Shown here: positions 23,216 through 35,700 of the stretch, one piece after another
Position numbering within the stretch: the stretch's first letter is position 1
Layout: each line of letters starts with the position of its first letter
Source of the DNA: Helichrysum umbraculigerum
Taxonomy: Eukaryota > Streptophyta > Magnoliopsida > Asterales > Asteraceae
Length of the DNA: 64,000 bases
Reading direction: 5' to 3'
NCBI GenBank assembly: GCA_949592205.1
Contig: CATIUR010000004.1
Coordinates: 97,796,337-97,860,336, forward strand
Position numbers and translations under genes: made by a program
Notes under the pieces: generated by a model
Databases searched by the model: none
What the model saw: only the letters and a program-made list of their open reading frames with translations
Told to the model about the DNA's origin: nothing

Positions 23216-23923
23216 TAGGGATGTCAATGGGTCGGGTTTGAGCGGGTTTTAGTGTACCCGATTATAATATATGCACCCATACCCGACCCAATACTCGGTT
23301 GGTACCCGATTAGTATTACCCATCGATTATTCAGGTTTATCCGTGGATTTCGGTTATACCCATTTATGTAACTTCTACTGAACAAAAAAATGTTTGTGGT
23401 TTGAAAATATGAACCAAAATTGTAACGCGGCTAAAGAAAAAAAAAAACCAAAATACCATAAACTACAAAATTTTAAATATTTAATTTAACAACATAAATA
23501 TTTAATCAACTAATTTAAAGTTTTGAAACATTCGTGATAACGAATAATCTCATATTTTCATAACATACAAAATTCAAATGTAATAATCATGAAAATCCAT
23601 ATATAAAATCGCATATTAAAATTTATATAAGGTACACAAGTTGATATGAACCTTATAATCTTATATAAAAAGAATTCATAAAAAAAATTCTAAAATTATA
23701 TAAAAGCTTATATTTTAAAAATAATAATTATGCGCTTATAGATACACGTAAATGAGTATGAATACGATTACGGGAAATCAGACGATTATAAAATATTAGT
23801 ACCCAAACCTGCATCCAAACCTATCAACCCGCCTCCAAACCCATCAACCCGCCTCCAAACCTGCCCTTAAATATTTCAGGTTCGGTATTCCCCATCGGGT
23901 TCGGGTGCTAATTGACATCCCTA
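23216..23923. mobile_element. MITE with GGGATGTCAAT termini (about 708 bp)
   Basis: Inverted ends TAGGGATGTCAAT (23216-23228) and ATTGACATCCCTA (23911-23923), AT-rich middle, with GGGTCGGGTTT / CCCATCGGGTT sub-terminal repeats. It resembles the common plant hAT-type non-autonomous elements. No 8-bp duplication matches, probably because the LTR ending at 23213 inserted next to its left end. Confidence 0.7.
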
Positions 23924-24303
23924 ATCAAGTTGGATTATATTCTTACGAATTAAATAAATTTAGCTGAAAAAGTGATATGTCAATCATGTTAATTGTCACC
24001 CTAAAAATTTAGATCAATGGTTTACATTTAATTTAATAACTCATTTAAGGGACAAGATTAATTTAGACTACCTAATTTACACTTTGTTATAATATATAGT
24101 GTATATGTATATATGTATATATGTAGATGTAGATATATATAATCTTTTATATATAATTAAAAGAGGACACCATTAACAAGTTTGGACCCTTGATTAAACT
24201 CCCTAATTAAAGATCAATGGTTTAGATTAGTTTGAAATAAGTACATTTAACACCCCTAATATTTTTTGGTAAATTTTACATTTACAATTTCTATTAAATA
24301 AAC

Positions 24304-24306
<3 letters not shown>

Positions 24307-24381
<75 letters not shown>
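24307..24381. repeat. (AT)n microsatellite
   Basis: About 36 AT units. The flanks 23924-24306 and 24382-24480 are AT-rich and without recognisable genes. Confidence 0.95.
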
Positions 24382-24481
24382 TATATATATATACTGCTCC
24401 ACTTATTTATTTATTTTTATTTATACGATTAAAAGAAAAAAAAATCTCAAGCGGCATTCTAATCCTTCCCTTTCTACTTCC

Positions 24482-24641
24482 TGAACGACGACGGCGGCAG
24501 CTTAACACTTCAACAATGATTCTAGGGTTTGTTTTTCTTTTTCTCACAATCGCAGTTAATTCGATGACCATATTCCATTCTTCATCTAAAGCCAAATTTA
24601 TTAATTGTTAATTTCATTTAGGGTTAATTGTGTCCTCAAGT

Positions 24642-24695
<54 letters not shown>

Positions 24696-24918
24696 TTCTT
24701 CTTCTTCTTCTTTTTGTAGGGTTAATTTGTGTCCTCAAGTATCATCATCATCTTGTTTTTTTGTGGGTATTTAGTTTAAGGTTTTTATTTACATTATATA
24801 ATAATTGATTTGCTTTAATTACTTCATGGTTTCTATTTTATTTATGTATGTGCAGGTTGGTTTCCGATTGAATGGCATTGATGCGGGCTACAAACAAGCG
24901 GTTCGTAACGGCGATCGG
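24482..24918 (+). other. Exon-like fragment, gene not recognised
   Basis: Looks like the 5' end of a plant gene: CT-rich leader, GGGTTTG and TTAGGG motifs, and an intron-like T-rich stretch ending TGTGCAG at about 24856. An open segment after it reads VGFRLNGIDAGYKQAVRNG before the LTR-like element begins at 24919. An alternative frame starts ATG at 24873. I recognise neither translation. It may belong with the fragments at 27950-28460. Confidence 0.3.
24641..24713. repeat. (ATC)n and (TTC)n microsatellite
   Basis: About 17 ATC units followed by about six TTC units. Translated, it gives a poly-histidine ORF that is not a gene. Confidence 0.95.
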
Positions 24919-26680
24919 TGGGTTTTATAATTTATAATTGCTGGGGTCTAAGCGTGACTTACTAATACTGAACCAAAGGCTAGTAGATGGTAAGTATGAC
25001 CTAGAGTCATTCTTAAAGAGAAACTGAATTGAAACGGAGGTGATCCAATCAATCTTTCTTTTCTAGTAAAGGTTTTAAAAGAGTGCATTGGGGGTTTTGG
25101 TTCAGTTAACTAGGTAAACTAAATAAAGCGAATAAAATGTGATAATAAATCAGATAATAAAAGTAGTATTTGTTGTGAGTTCATTAGCTTATAATGTGGG
25201 ACGATGACTTTTAGGGAAAACGTTTACTAAATTTGGAATGTTCACTAGACTTGGTAGTTTATGGTATAACCAATAGATTCCCTATTAGTCGGTTATCAAC
25301 TAATATGTCACGAGGAACTATGGTGTCATGATTCTGATTAAACAGACAATGCTTAACTCTCCACACTCTCCTATGAGGGAGTCAGTGGCCCTTATTATCG
25401 AACGCATTCGCTCGTGGGCGAAGGAATAGAGTAGCAAGTCCACAACAAGTCTAACCGTTCTTAATACCATAAAGACTATAAATCCAGCAAACAACTAACT
25501 TAGCAAATATGTTCGGACTTAGTTGATCAATTCCCATTAATGAAATTCAAGCATGGTAAACGAGGGAAAGTGTTGAGGTTTCTTGCGTACCTTACTTTAG
25601 ATTTCATAGGTTAAGGAAAAGTATCACTTTAAATTGGATTTTAAACTTGCCTTTCTTAATACAATTAACAAATCCCTAGGTTTTCGTAAATGGTTATTTA
25701 GCCTATAGCCTACCTAATCTAATCTAATCTAAACTAACTAATCTAATTAAAATGCTAATTAAAATGCTGACGGCTTTTTGCATAAAGTTAAACCCAGACC
25801 ATGTCGGAAAATACTATGTTAGTTCACAATGTATTTAATCGTTTACCGATGTTTCCATTGTGAATTTAATTGCTTCGCGATGTTTGCATGATAAGTACAT
25901 TGTGATCGGAAGTGTACAATACTCATGGCAATTCCCCGTAATCACATTGCATTTTATGATGCTTGCATGACGTTACAATTAAAACCATAGTTTTTACACA
26001 GATAACTATTGACCAAGCATTAAGGTTCGCGACTCCTCTTTACAAGGTTACAACCACGTTTGTTAATCGAAAGGCGAATGTAAGTTTTAGGTTTAAAATC
26101 ATAAGATAAGTCCGTTCATAAAGTTTCCATTTCAATAATGTCGATCCATAATACAACTACCTTCGGTCGTTACCGGCTTCCATGCGTTTGTACTTTGCTC
26201 GAAAGCATTTCTAGCACTATACCAAGTAAACAGTCGAATAAGGGCCGTCATATTATTTCACGACACATTTAAAGTCATCTCACAAATATATATGCTAACT
26301 ACATCACAACAAATACAATAGTAATCTACTCGCTAATCATGGCATATACGATCTCTAGCATAATTAAAGCATACATATTTAATTAAGATAGAAAATGATA
26401 GAAATAACCGAGATTAATATGCGAGAAGGAATAGACTTGAATTAATAAGCGTATCTCCAAGCGTACACCAAAGATTACAAGATGTTCCTCACCAAAGATT
26501 ACAAGATGTTCCTCACCAAAGATTACAAGCACGTTCCTTGATTCTATTCTAACTAGCCTAATACTACTTTAAAGTAATAAAATAAAGAAAGAAAGAAAGA
26601 AAAGCTAGAAGCTAGAGGAATAAGAAAGATATAGAAAGTGTGTTTTCTAAGGTGTGTCTTCAAATGAACCATGGTGCCTC

Positions 26681-26690
26681 CTATTTATAG
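26681..26690 (-). promoter_or_regulatory. TATA box of LTR-like element
   Basis: Minus strand CTATAAATAGGAGGCACC, similar in context to the copia LTR TATA box. Confidence 0.7.
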
Positions 26691-26746
26691 GTGAATTTAG
26701 GCTCACGTTAGCAATCCAAGGAGCACATTAGCAAAAGGTGGAAAAT

Positions 26747-26903
26747 GTGGTGCACCGGGTACGAAAAAGCATGTAAAGGTGGTGCACCGGGTACTAAAAA
26801 GCATGTAAATGTGGTGAACCGGGTACACGAAAGGACTAAAAAGGGGAAACGAGGCGGGGGACAGGTGGCCGGCGCCGGCTGAGTGGTGGCCGGCGCCGGC
26901 TGG
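26747..26903. repeat. GGTGCACCGGGTAC repeats and paired GCCGGCGCCGGC palindromes
   Basis: Three copies of GTGGTG(C/A)ACCGGGTAC lie at 26747-26827. Two copies of the perfect 12-bp palindrome GCCGGCGCCGGC lie within 26866-26903. On the minus strand all lie upstream of the TATA box at 26681. Confidence 0.8.
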
Positions 26904-27438
26904 CACCCCCCGCCCCGGTTCGCCGTCTTTCGCTTCGTTTCTTAAATCGCGCGTGTTTTCTTCGTTATGCGTCCGTTTGCGTCGATTCTTTTTGCATTGG
27001 ATTCGTAATTCAAAAACGAAGACTTTGATGAAAAGATATCCCAAAAATATGTCTCCCATCTTTGGATGTCTCGTACAAATCGTTTGGATCTTCCGGCGTA
27101 CGTAGAATCTTCATTCTTCGTCCGTTTTTGTTGATTCTTCTTCTGTTGGATTCATAATTTGAAAATGAACATCTTGGATGAGATGGATGTTGGTGATGGG
27201 CACTTTTGTCTTGAAATCTCGTTTTGATGCCTTGAATCTTCAAACGTGTGTGGAATCTTCGTTTTTCATCCGTTTTGCTTAATTTTCATCGTGCAACCTT
27301 GTTTTGACCATCTTGGCATAATACTATTGGTTTGTATTGTTTTTGAGTTAAAATGCCAAGAATCGTTCCAGAATGAGAGAGATATCGGTAGTAAAAACGT
27401 GACTTTTTACGCGATATCAGGCATGAGGACAACAAAAT

Positions 27439-28862
27439 CCATATAAGTTTCTTGATATACTATTGAATGATCACAAGTTGGTTTCTGAACATCATTGAAG
27501 AGGGACTATTTGCAATTTAATCATCATCGCTACTCTACTTCTTTTCAATTGGTAACTTATGTTTCCATAATCTAATTGTTCTCAAATATACTTTACTACT
27601 TTGTCTTAGTAATTGTTATGTTATATTCCATGACAATTATCGGGGTGTTCAGTTTGGGGATTAAACTCAATTGTCAATTTCTTTCAATTATTGTATTTAG
27701 GAGTCTGTTAATACTATATGTAACTATGTATATGTATAGTCAGTTGATTGAAGGAAATTGAGTAAGTTTGTTATGAATGATATTCAATAGGTGGTATTAT
27801 TTGTTGGGAATTTGAAACATAATTGGAGTATTTTTGAGCAAGTTTACTGGAAGAAAATGGATGTGTAGGAAGTGAATGCTTATTCCTCGACACAGAACCT
27901 CACTACATATGATATGTAAAGTCGACTGATGTTCTGCTATCTTTGAAAAACTGAACATCATTCAACAATTACATTGTTGTGCAAGTATTTAAAGATACAT
28001 GGTCATGCTAACAGTGCACAGGTTCTTGAGAAGGCAAATAAATTCATTCCAAAGCAAATGTGTACTAATATTGCACGCAAGAAGTATATTTTGATATGCA
28101 AATCTACTATACAGTTGCAGGTTTGCTGGCAAGGTACCTTTTTCTCTTAGTAACAATTATTTATAATATATTTATTTAATGATATTAGTGTTTTATTAGA
28201 GTTTGAATATCTCCTAACGCTCTAATCAAATTTATCAGCTTGCCGGAGAATTTAGTATTAGTAGTCAAGATTTAAAAGGACTACTGGTGGCTCGTTTATA
28301 TCAAATCGTTCCTAACAGAGCAATAGTGGCAGCTGATGAACTATGACAATGCAATAGGCGTGAAGCTGATGCTGATATGGTGCTCGATAGGGTGGTGGAC
28401 TATAACAAGAGGGAGTATAACGTCAGCCATGTTAAGATCCAGATCGAGCGTGAATAAATGTAACTATGTAAGTTTAGGCTGTTGATGCTTTTCGTGTTGT
28501 CAAGTACGGTACTTTGGTTTAGATCTGGCTGCCAGGTTCTTTTGGACACGTGATTCTTTTTAGCGGTTATGGCCAGATTTTGGGTGATTTAGGACTGCTA
28601 ATCTGTTATTGACGCCTACATTTACATATGGTGAGTAAAACCTTTGATACTTTATTATTGTTATCCTTTTATAAAGCAAGATTGACTATCCGAGTACTTA
28701 AGTTTAATAAAGGATTGGTCATGTGAATAGATCCAGATAATCACCATATTAGTTCATGATATCACACGAATTACTAGGCTTTCTAATAGTTTGATTGATG
28801 CACGTTTAGTTGACATGTCATTCATATCGGTTGGGTATGAAGTTGAAGTAGTATCTTTTTCC

Positions 28863-28926
<64 letters not shown>

Positions 28927-29247
28927 GCGACACATATGTAAAAAATATTTATTATGTTACATGTCATCAATGGCAAACATGTTAGGTTTTCTCATTGACG
29001 GTTTAGCAAAAGATACAACTATAGGTTAGTTCGGATTCATATAATGTTATTTAATAATTTATTGAGATTGTATGTATGTGTTTTCTAATTTTTATGTTTG
29101 AATGTATAGATATGACAAGTTTGATTATGGTTTAGCTGTCTGAAAATGTTTCAAACTTTACCCAACCATATGTTGTATGCATCTAACTTTGTTATGGCAT
29201 ATATGTGATGAAATTAGTATTTTTGTGCTGACTTGGCAGCAATGTAA
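27439..29247 (+). other. Gene-remnant region, product not recognised
   Basis: Two exon-like stretches on the plus strand: about 28020-28140 (open, EKANKFIPKQMCTNIARKK) and about 28240-28457 (open except one TGA, with DLKGLLVARLYQIVPNRAIV, ending in TAA). T-rich intron-like sequence and an acceptor-like AG separate them. The TGA in the second suggests decay. I do not recognise the family. They may belong with the fragment at 24482-24918. The (TA)n run at 28868-28923 and the rest are non-coding as far as I see. Confidence 0.3.
28868..28923. repeat. (TA)n microsatellite
   Basis: About 28 TA units. Confidence 0.95.
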
Positions 29248-29803
29248 GTCGTTCGTGTATTTAATTGGTATGTGGAGGCTGGTTATGAAAATGGGTTAGA
29301 CTTTCCATTATCAGGAACACCTATTTCTGCTAGACTTGTGATTCCGTACCAGATGGGTTGTCTGATATGCAAATATGGTTGGATAATGTCGAATATGAGA
29401 AAATTAACTGGAGCTTATATAATGATAGTTGGTGGACACGAAGTCCCGAGATGTGCTTCAGAGACCCATCAAGTAGTCTTGGTGAGATCTTTATGCTTTC
29501 AGTCTCACGTTCTTCAACTTATCTATCTGTTATTAATCTAATTGTTTATTTATTTATTTAGATGAAAGAAGGGTGTGTAAATGTACGTGATGCCTTGTAC
29601 AGTGTCACTGGCAAGCTTCGAAACTTCCTCTTCTCCATTAGAATGTCGAGTGGCCCAAATATGAACAATCAACCCTTTTTCGTAGTTCATCCTTCAATTG
29701 CCACTCCTCATGGTAATCAGCATACAAGTTTAGCGCTGAGTATGCATAATCTTAGACTCGGCAATAATGTAGATCATCCTTCATCATATGGGCCACAACT
29801 CAA
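29248..29803 (+). pseudogene. KH-domain gene remnant (HEN4/RCF3-like), 5' part
   Basis: Two exons, about 29248-29481 and 29562-29803, with a GT donor at 29482 and an AG acceptor at 29561, encode one KH RNA-binding domain. It reads ISARLVIPYQMGCLICKYG, then after the splice VNVRDALYSVTGKLRN. This pattern is typical of plant HEN4/RCF3/FLK-type proteins with several KH domains. The GXXG loop that contacts RNA, usually GKGG, is CKYG here. Upstream KH domains are not visible, so the 5' end is missing or decayed. The 20.4 kb retrotransposon dimer inserted in the next intron. Together with the frameshift in the last exon (51229-51358), this is most likely a pseudogene. Confidence 0.8.
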
Positions 29804-29861
29804 GTAATGTAATTTTTTTATGTTTTGTAATTCTTTTGTTTTATGTTTCTGTGTGTTATAT

Positions 29862-32771
29862 TGTGACACTCCTCCAAATTAGGTATATAATTATACTTAA
29901 TTACATGCATTTCTTACGCTAATTCCCTGCAATTGTTTTAAACTAAACTTATGATGTGATGTCAGTCTAGCGAGCCCTAAACAATAATACTAAAAGTATT
30001 ACATGATACGTAGTTATTTATAAATTACGTACGAACGTATCGGAACGAAGCCGACAAATAAATAACAAAAGTTTCGTGACACAAAAATAATTAATAATGA
30101 AATTATTAATTACGAGTACTTATATATCTATAACGAATAGACAAAAGGGTTTAAATATACGTTTAACATAAAACGTATTATAACACGAACAGAAACAATT
30201 CTAAAACGCGCATACGACGTCGAATCATAAAAATACAAATTTTCTCGTTCGTTTGGAAGAAGTTAGAACATTACTTCAAAATATGAAATCCTAAATTTAC
30301 TGAAAATTGGCGCTCAATTAACTGCGCTCAGTAAAATGTACAAAAATGTACAACTATCAAAAATAATGATAACCTCATTATTCTGAAAACATATTACGAA
30401 CCAGGAGAGCATCTACAAAATAAAAATATAAAATGTTAAATTTTATATTGCTATAATTATACCCGTACTCGAGATTGGTGGGACTAAAATCCCACCAACC
30501 TTCAATAATGCAGGAGACAGATTGGTTTTAAAACCATACCCGTCTCCCTCTCTTTTTCTCTCTGGATCTTCAACACACACCACACCAATTCATCACCAAA
30601 TTCTTTCTCCCTTTCACAATCAAATTAACAAGAATCAAAACATCAAACTAGCAGCAGGAAGTGGAAGGGGAACACCAAGATCATCATCATCATCGTCCGT
30701 TCATCATCATTCTCATCATTTTCATCTTTGTAAGAAAACTTACAATCTTTGTTATCTTTGCTTAAATTTCGGTATACAACTTGATTTTACATCATAATCT
30801 AAACATAAAACATCTAAATTTGAAGGATTGATGATTGATTCTTGAAATGGGTTTTAAAAACCAAAAACATAAAATCAAAATCCATGGATGAAAGCTAGTT
30901 ATAAAGAGGTAATAACTTGTTAAAAACGACATATAACGTTGTTATAAACACTTGAAATTGTTGTGTAAAGGGATTTGAAACCAAAACATTCGAGTTCATA
31001 TACACTTTGCACGAACAGAACCTGCAAAACCTTTGAATCCGGCGGATTCAAGCGAATCCAGCGGATTCCCAGCTGAAGCTCAGATGAATCCGGCGTATTC
31101 ACGGGAATACGGCGGATTCCCATTACTAAACCAGTCGAATACGGCGTATTCCTTCGAATACGGCGTATTCCCACCTTTGACCCGCACACAAACTTTCGGC
31201 TAAAACGATGAACGAGTAAAAGACACGGGTGAATACGGCGGATTCAAATGAATCCGGCGTATTCCCGAACAAAAACGAAACCGTATGAAAACTAGGATGA
31301 ATACGGCGGATTCACCCGAATCCGGCGTATTCCGACTTCTGACTTGAATCCGGCGGATTCCACTGAATACGGCGGATTCCCGTGTCTAGTCAACAATCTG
31401 ACTTTTATTTTAAAACATAAACGCTTCCGTTCACGATCCCAATTATACGATACATTTACGAGACATTGTAAACTATTAATAAAACATTAATGTGATATAT
31501 CCGAGACACGGACTTTGGACTTATTTAATTCGTGCGAACAAACGATATATAAATAGATAACTACATATTGGGTTGTACACTTAACAAGTATACGACAAGA
31601 GAAATAATAACAATATTTCAACACAATGTATATATATACAACTAGACGTATAAAAATGGAACGATTTAAATTATCTAGTACAAACTATACGACAAACGTA
31701 AACGACAACCAAGTTTTATTCGCGATAATTAACAACGACGACAACTAATATATATATTAGAATATATATATATTCAACTAATATATGTATACGAGAATAT
31801 ATGTATTCACCTATATAAGTATATGTATATATACTTACACCTTTCGGACAATTTAACAAACGAACAATACTTGGATAATATTATATATTTCCAACAACAA
31901 TCATCAACGAAATACACAAACCTAAGAAACTGATAATTTCTTCAAACGAATGAACTATTAACATAAGTAAACAAAGTACTTATAGTTAATACATTGATGT
32001 GTATAGGTTGACTACGTTTGGGCTTCGTCATCTTATCTCGCTAGCATTCACATCCGAGCACTCACTGTGAGTTCACAAACCCCTTTTCAATGTTTTAATG
32101 TTTTAAAACCTCGGGGTGGAAAACATAGAAATCGTATGTATATTTGCATGCGACAACTGTTTGAATACTTGATGTATTTACTTAAACTATTGATGAAATG
32201 AGATTTCATGTTGTGACTGATTAAATACTGTACGTATTTGCTTAAACTGTTTATGAAGGGGTACTTCATACTTGAACTATTTGTGAAAGGGTATTTCACA
32301 CAACTATTTGAACTATGTTTTATGAAATGTTTTTCATAACTATTTTGGGAATTTAGGCAACGAATCTTGGTACAGATCTAGGCTGAACGATGTAGTGCAT
32401 AAAAGACCTTATGGCTACAGACTATAACCATTAGCTAGGTGACTCTAGCCACTGAGTATACGGATAGTACTATCGCCGTGACGACCCTCCTACGGATTTG
32501 GGAGCGTATACTTAATTGTCCAGCATGGCAAACAACAACAGATTAGGGTTGTGGTTTGGTTATAGGGTTAGATCGGGTTACCTTACTTGACAGGTTTAGC
32601 TCACCTTTCAAGGGATCACCGTCTAAATATTCCCACAAAACTATTGTTTAGGAAGTGATTTCCTACGTACACTGATTTGGAAATGTTAATCTTTATCTAG
32701 GTTAACCTGTGTTTCCTACTAATGACTGAATTAGGAAATGTTATCTCTTGATTGAAATAACCTGTGTTTCC
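29862..32771 (+). repeat. LTR A, truncated
   Basis: Aligns without indels to LTR B at a constant offset of 7250, up to 32771. It then jumps to the equivalent of 42456 in gag. The lost segment (40022-42455 of the right unit, 2434 bp) held the LTR end, primer site, ORF0 and gag start. At most one base is shared at the junction, so this is an illegitimate deletion. Confidence 0.95.
31035..31379. repeat. GAAT[AC]CGGCG[GT]ATTC array, LTR A
   Basis: Twelve copies of a 15-bp near-palindrome in 345 bp, mostly in pairs 4-10 bp apart. Arms GAATNC/GNATTC surround GGC. One copy has CAGCG. It lies about 1.2 kb into the LTR, downstream of a CT-rich leader-like stretch (30530-30660). Confidence 0.93.
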
Positions 32772-32778
32772 CATTGGT

Positions 32779-35700
32779 ATGATTCATTGGATAGAGAAAA
32801 CTGAATCAGTATTGGAAATTAGTGACTGTTCACCTGACTGTATGGTGAAGTATGCTGCTTGCACTTTGGCTGACAAAGCGCTCACTTGGTGGAACAGTCA
32901 GATCCAATCACTTGGTCGACCAGCTGCTTATTCAATGTCATGGGGGACATTTAAAAATTTGATGTTGGAGGAATTCTGTCCTCGCAGTGAGATGCAGAAA
33001 ATAGAAACAGAGTTGTGGAACATCACCATGATTGGGGCCGATATTACTGGGTACACCACTAAGTTTCAGGAACTTGCACGTCTAGTGCCACATATGGTGA
33101 CACCCGAGTATAAGCGTATCGAGCGCTACATATACGGTCTGGTACCGCAAATCCGCAGTCTGGTAACATCATCTAAACCGGACTCATTCAGGAGTGCTGT
33201 TACTCTAGCACAAAGTTTGACCGAGGAGGCAGTCAGGATGGGAAATCTGACTAAGAAAGCTGTGTCGGGAAAAAGTGAACCGAACAGTACTGATGTTAGT
33301 AGTTCTGGTGGTGCAAAGCGAAAGTGGAACGGTAGTGGTACTGATCGTCAGGGTCAGCAGAACAAGAAATCTTCTGGAAATGCGAAAGCATATGTTGCCA
33401 CTACCACCGAATCGAAACCATACCTGGGTAACAAACACAAATGTGGTAAGTGTAACCGACACCACGAAGGTGGGTGTGGGTATTGTGGAAACTGTAGGGC
33501 ATGGGGACATAGAACCCGAGAATGCAAAACTAACCCTCCCCCACGAGCAAACACTGAGCGTCAAAACCAGGGATGTTTTGAATGTGGTGAGCAAGGACAC
33601 TACCGTAACCGATGCCCTAAGCTCAACAACAACAACCGCGGTAACAACAATAACCGAGCCAACAACATCAACAACCAACCGGCTCAAGGAAGGGCATTCG
33701 TGATCGGGGAACAAGAGGCACGCCAGGACCCTAACACCGTCACTGGTACGTTTCTTGTAAACAATCATTATACCTCTGTGTTAATTGATTCGGGTGCTGA
33801 TTTAAGTTTTGTGTCTACTGAATTTAGACCACTATTAGAACTTGAATCCCGTAAGTTAGACAACAAGTATACCATAGAATTAGCCGATGGTGAGTTAATC
33901 GAATCAGGAGAAATAGTACCGGGATGTACCTTGGAGTTAGAAGGTCATCTCTTCGAAATAGACTTACTACCGGTTAAGTTGGGAAATTTTGACATTGTAG
34001 TCGGTATGGATTGGTTATCTAAGAACCGCGCTGAGATCATATGTCATGATAAACTGGTACGGTTACCACTGTCAACAGGAGAAACACTTGTGGTTCAAGG
34101 TGAGAAACGAAAAAGTACCACAAAAATGATTTCGTGCTTGAAGGCCAGTAAGTATCTCCGAAAGGGGTACCAAGCATTTTTGGCACACATTGTAGAAAAG
34201 AAAACTGAGGAGCGACGTATAGACGATGTGCCCATTGTACGCGACTATCCAGGAGTATTTCCTGATGAGTTGCCGGGATTGCCACCCCCACGACAAATTG
34301 AGTTTCACATTGACCTGGTGCCAGGAGCCGCACCTATCGCACGAGCACCTTATCGTCTAGCTCCCTCGGAAATGCAAGAGCTGTCTACGCAACTGCAAGA
34401 ACTTCTAGACTTGGGATTCATCCGACCGAGCTTTTCCCCTTGGGGAGCTCCGGTTTTGTTTGTTAAGAAAAAGGATGGATCTATGCGGATGTGCATCGAT
34501 TATCGGGAACTGAACAATGCAACTATCAAGAACCGATACCCGTTACCACGCATTGACGATCTGTTTGATCAACTACAAGGATCGAGTCATTATTCAAAAA
34601 TTGACCTGCGATCTGGTTACCACCAACTCAAGGTACGAGAAGAGGATGTACCGAAAACTGCGTTTAGGACTCGATACGGTCATTACGAGTTCCTAGTCAT
34701 GCCTTTTGGGCTGACCAACGCACCAGCAGTGTTCATGGATTTGATGAACAGAGTATGCAAACCCTATTTGGATAAATTCGTCATTGTGTTTATTGACGAC
34801 ATCTTGGTATACTCACGATCGAAAGAGGATCACGAGCAACATCTGAAGCTTGTTCTCGAACTACTACAAAAAGAGAAGCTTTATGCAAAGTTCTCTAAGT
34901 GCGAATTTTGGATTCGAGAGGTTCAATTCCTTGGTCATGTGATAAATGACAAGGGAATTCACGTAGACCCATCCAAAATTGAGGCCATCAACAACTGGGA
35001 AGCACCGAAAACCCCAACGGAAGTACGACAATTTCTTGGTCTAGCTGGCTATTACAGGCGATTCATCGCAAACTTTTCAAAGATAGCCCAACCACTTACC
35101 ACATTAACTCAAAAAGACAAGAAATTTGAGTGGAATGAGAAGCAAGAGAATGCATTCCAACTATTGAAACAGAAACTGAGCAGCGCACCCATATTATCAC
35201 TACCCGAAGGAGTAGATAACTTTGTTGTTTACTGTGATGCATCGCATCAGGGATTGGGTTGCGTACTGATGCAAAACGAAAAGGTCATTGCTTATGCATC
35301 ACGACAACTAAAAGTGCATGAGAAAAACTATACGACTCATGATTTGGAATTGGGAGCCGTTGTTTTTGCACTGAAGATCTGGAGACACTACCTATACGGT
35401 ACAAAGTGTACGATCTTCACTGATCATAAGAGCCTACAACATATATTCGACCAAAAAGAACTTAACATGAGACAACGACGTTGGGTCGAATTACTTAACG
35501 ATTACGACTGTGAAATAAAGTATCACCCGGGTAAAGCTAACGTAGTAGCAGATGCCCTGAGTCGTAAGGAACGAATCAAACCTCGAAGAGTTCGAGCTTT
35601 GGGATTGACAATCCATTCGAATCTCATTACTCAAATTCGTGAAGCTCAAGAACTTGCTTTCACTCCCGAACGTCTTAAAGATGAATCCTTGAAGGGAATG

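Larger units (their letters stand above)
24919..27438 (-). mobile_element. LTR-like element, right boundary uncertain
   Basis: The left end matches the sequence at 63875-64000 almost base for base over the 126 bp visible there, starting TGG(G)TTTTA in both, while the flanks differ, so this is a mobile repeat. A minus-strand TATA box (CTATAAATAG, 26681-26690) is followed by leader-like sequence, so it looks like one long LTR of 2.4-2.5 kb on the minus strand. The right end is probably near 27431 (GACAACA) or 27438 (AAATCCA). No matching duplication of the left flank ATCGG was found. No coding domains inside. A 24-bp unit is repeated at about 26467-26530. Confidence 0.6.

Noticed and set aside
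24605..24808. Poly-histidine ORF
   Set aside because: Translation of an ATC microsatellite.
30920..31189. ORFs with GIRRI repeats (also at 38170, 38225, 47854 and 47909)
   Set aside because: Translations of the GAATCCGGCGGATTC array. The same array gives open frames on both strands because the repeat unit is 15 bp.
32764..32778. GTG start for the left-unit polyprotein
   Set aside because: GTG is not a usual plant start. This part is LTR sequence joined by deletion, and the first ATG is 32779.
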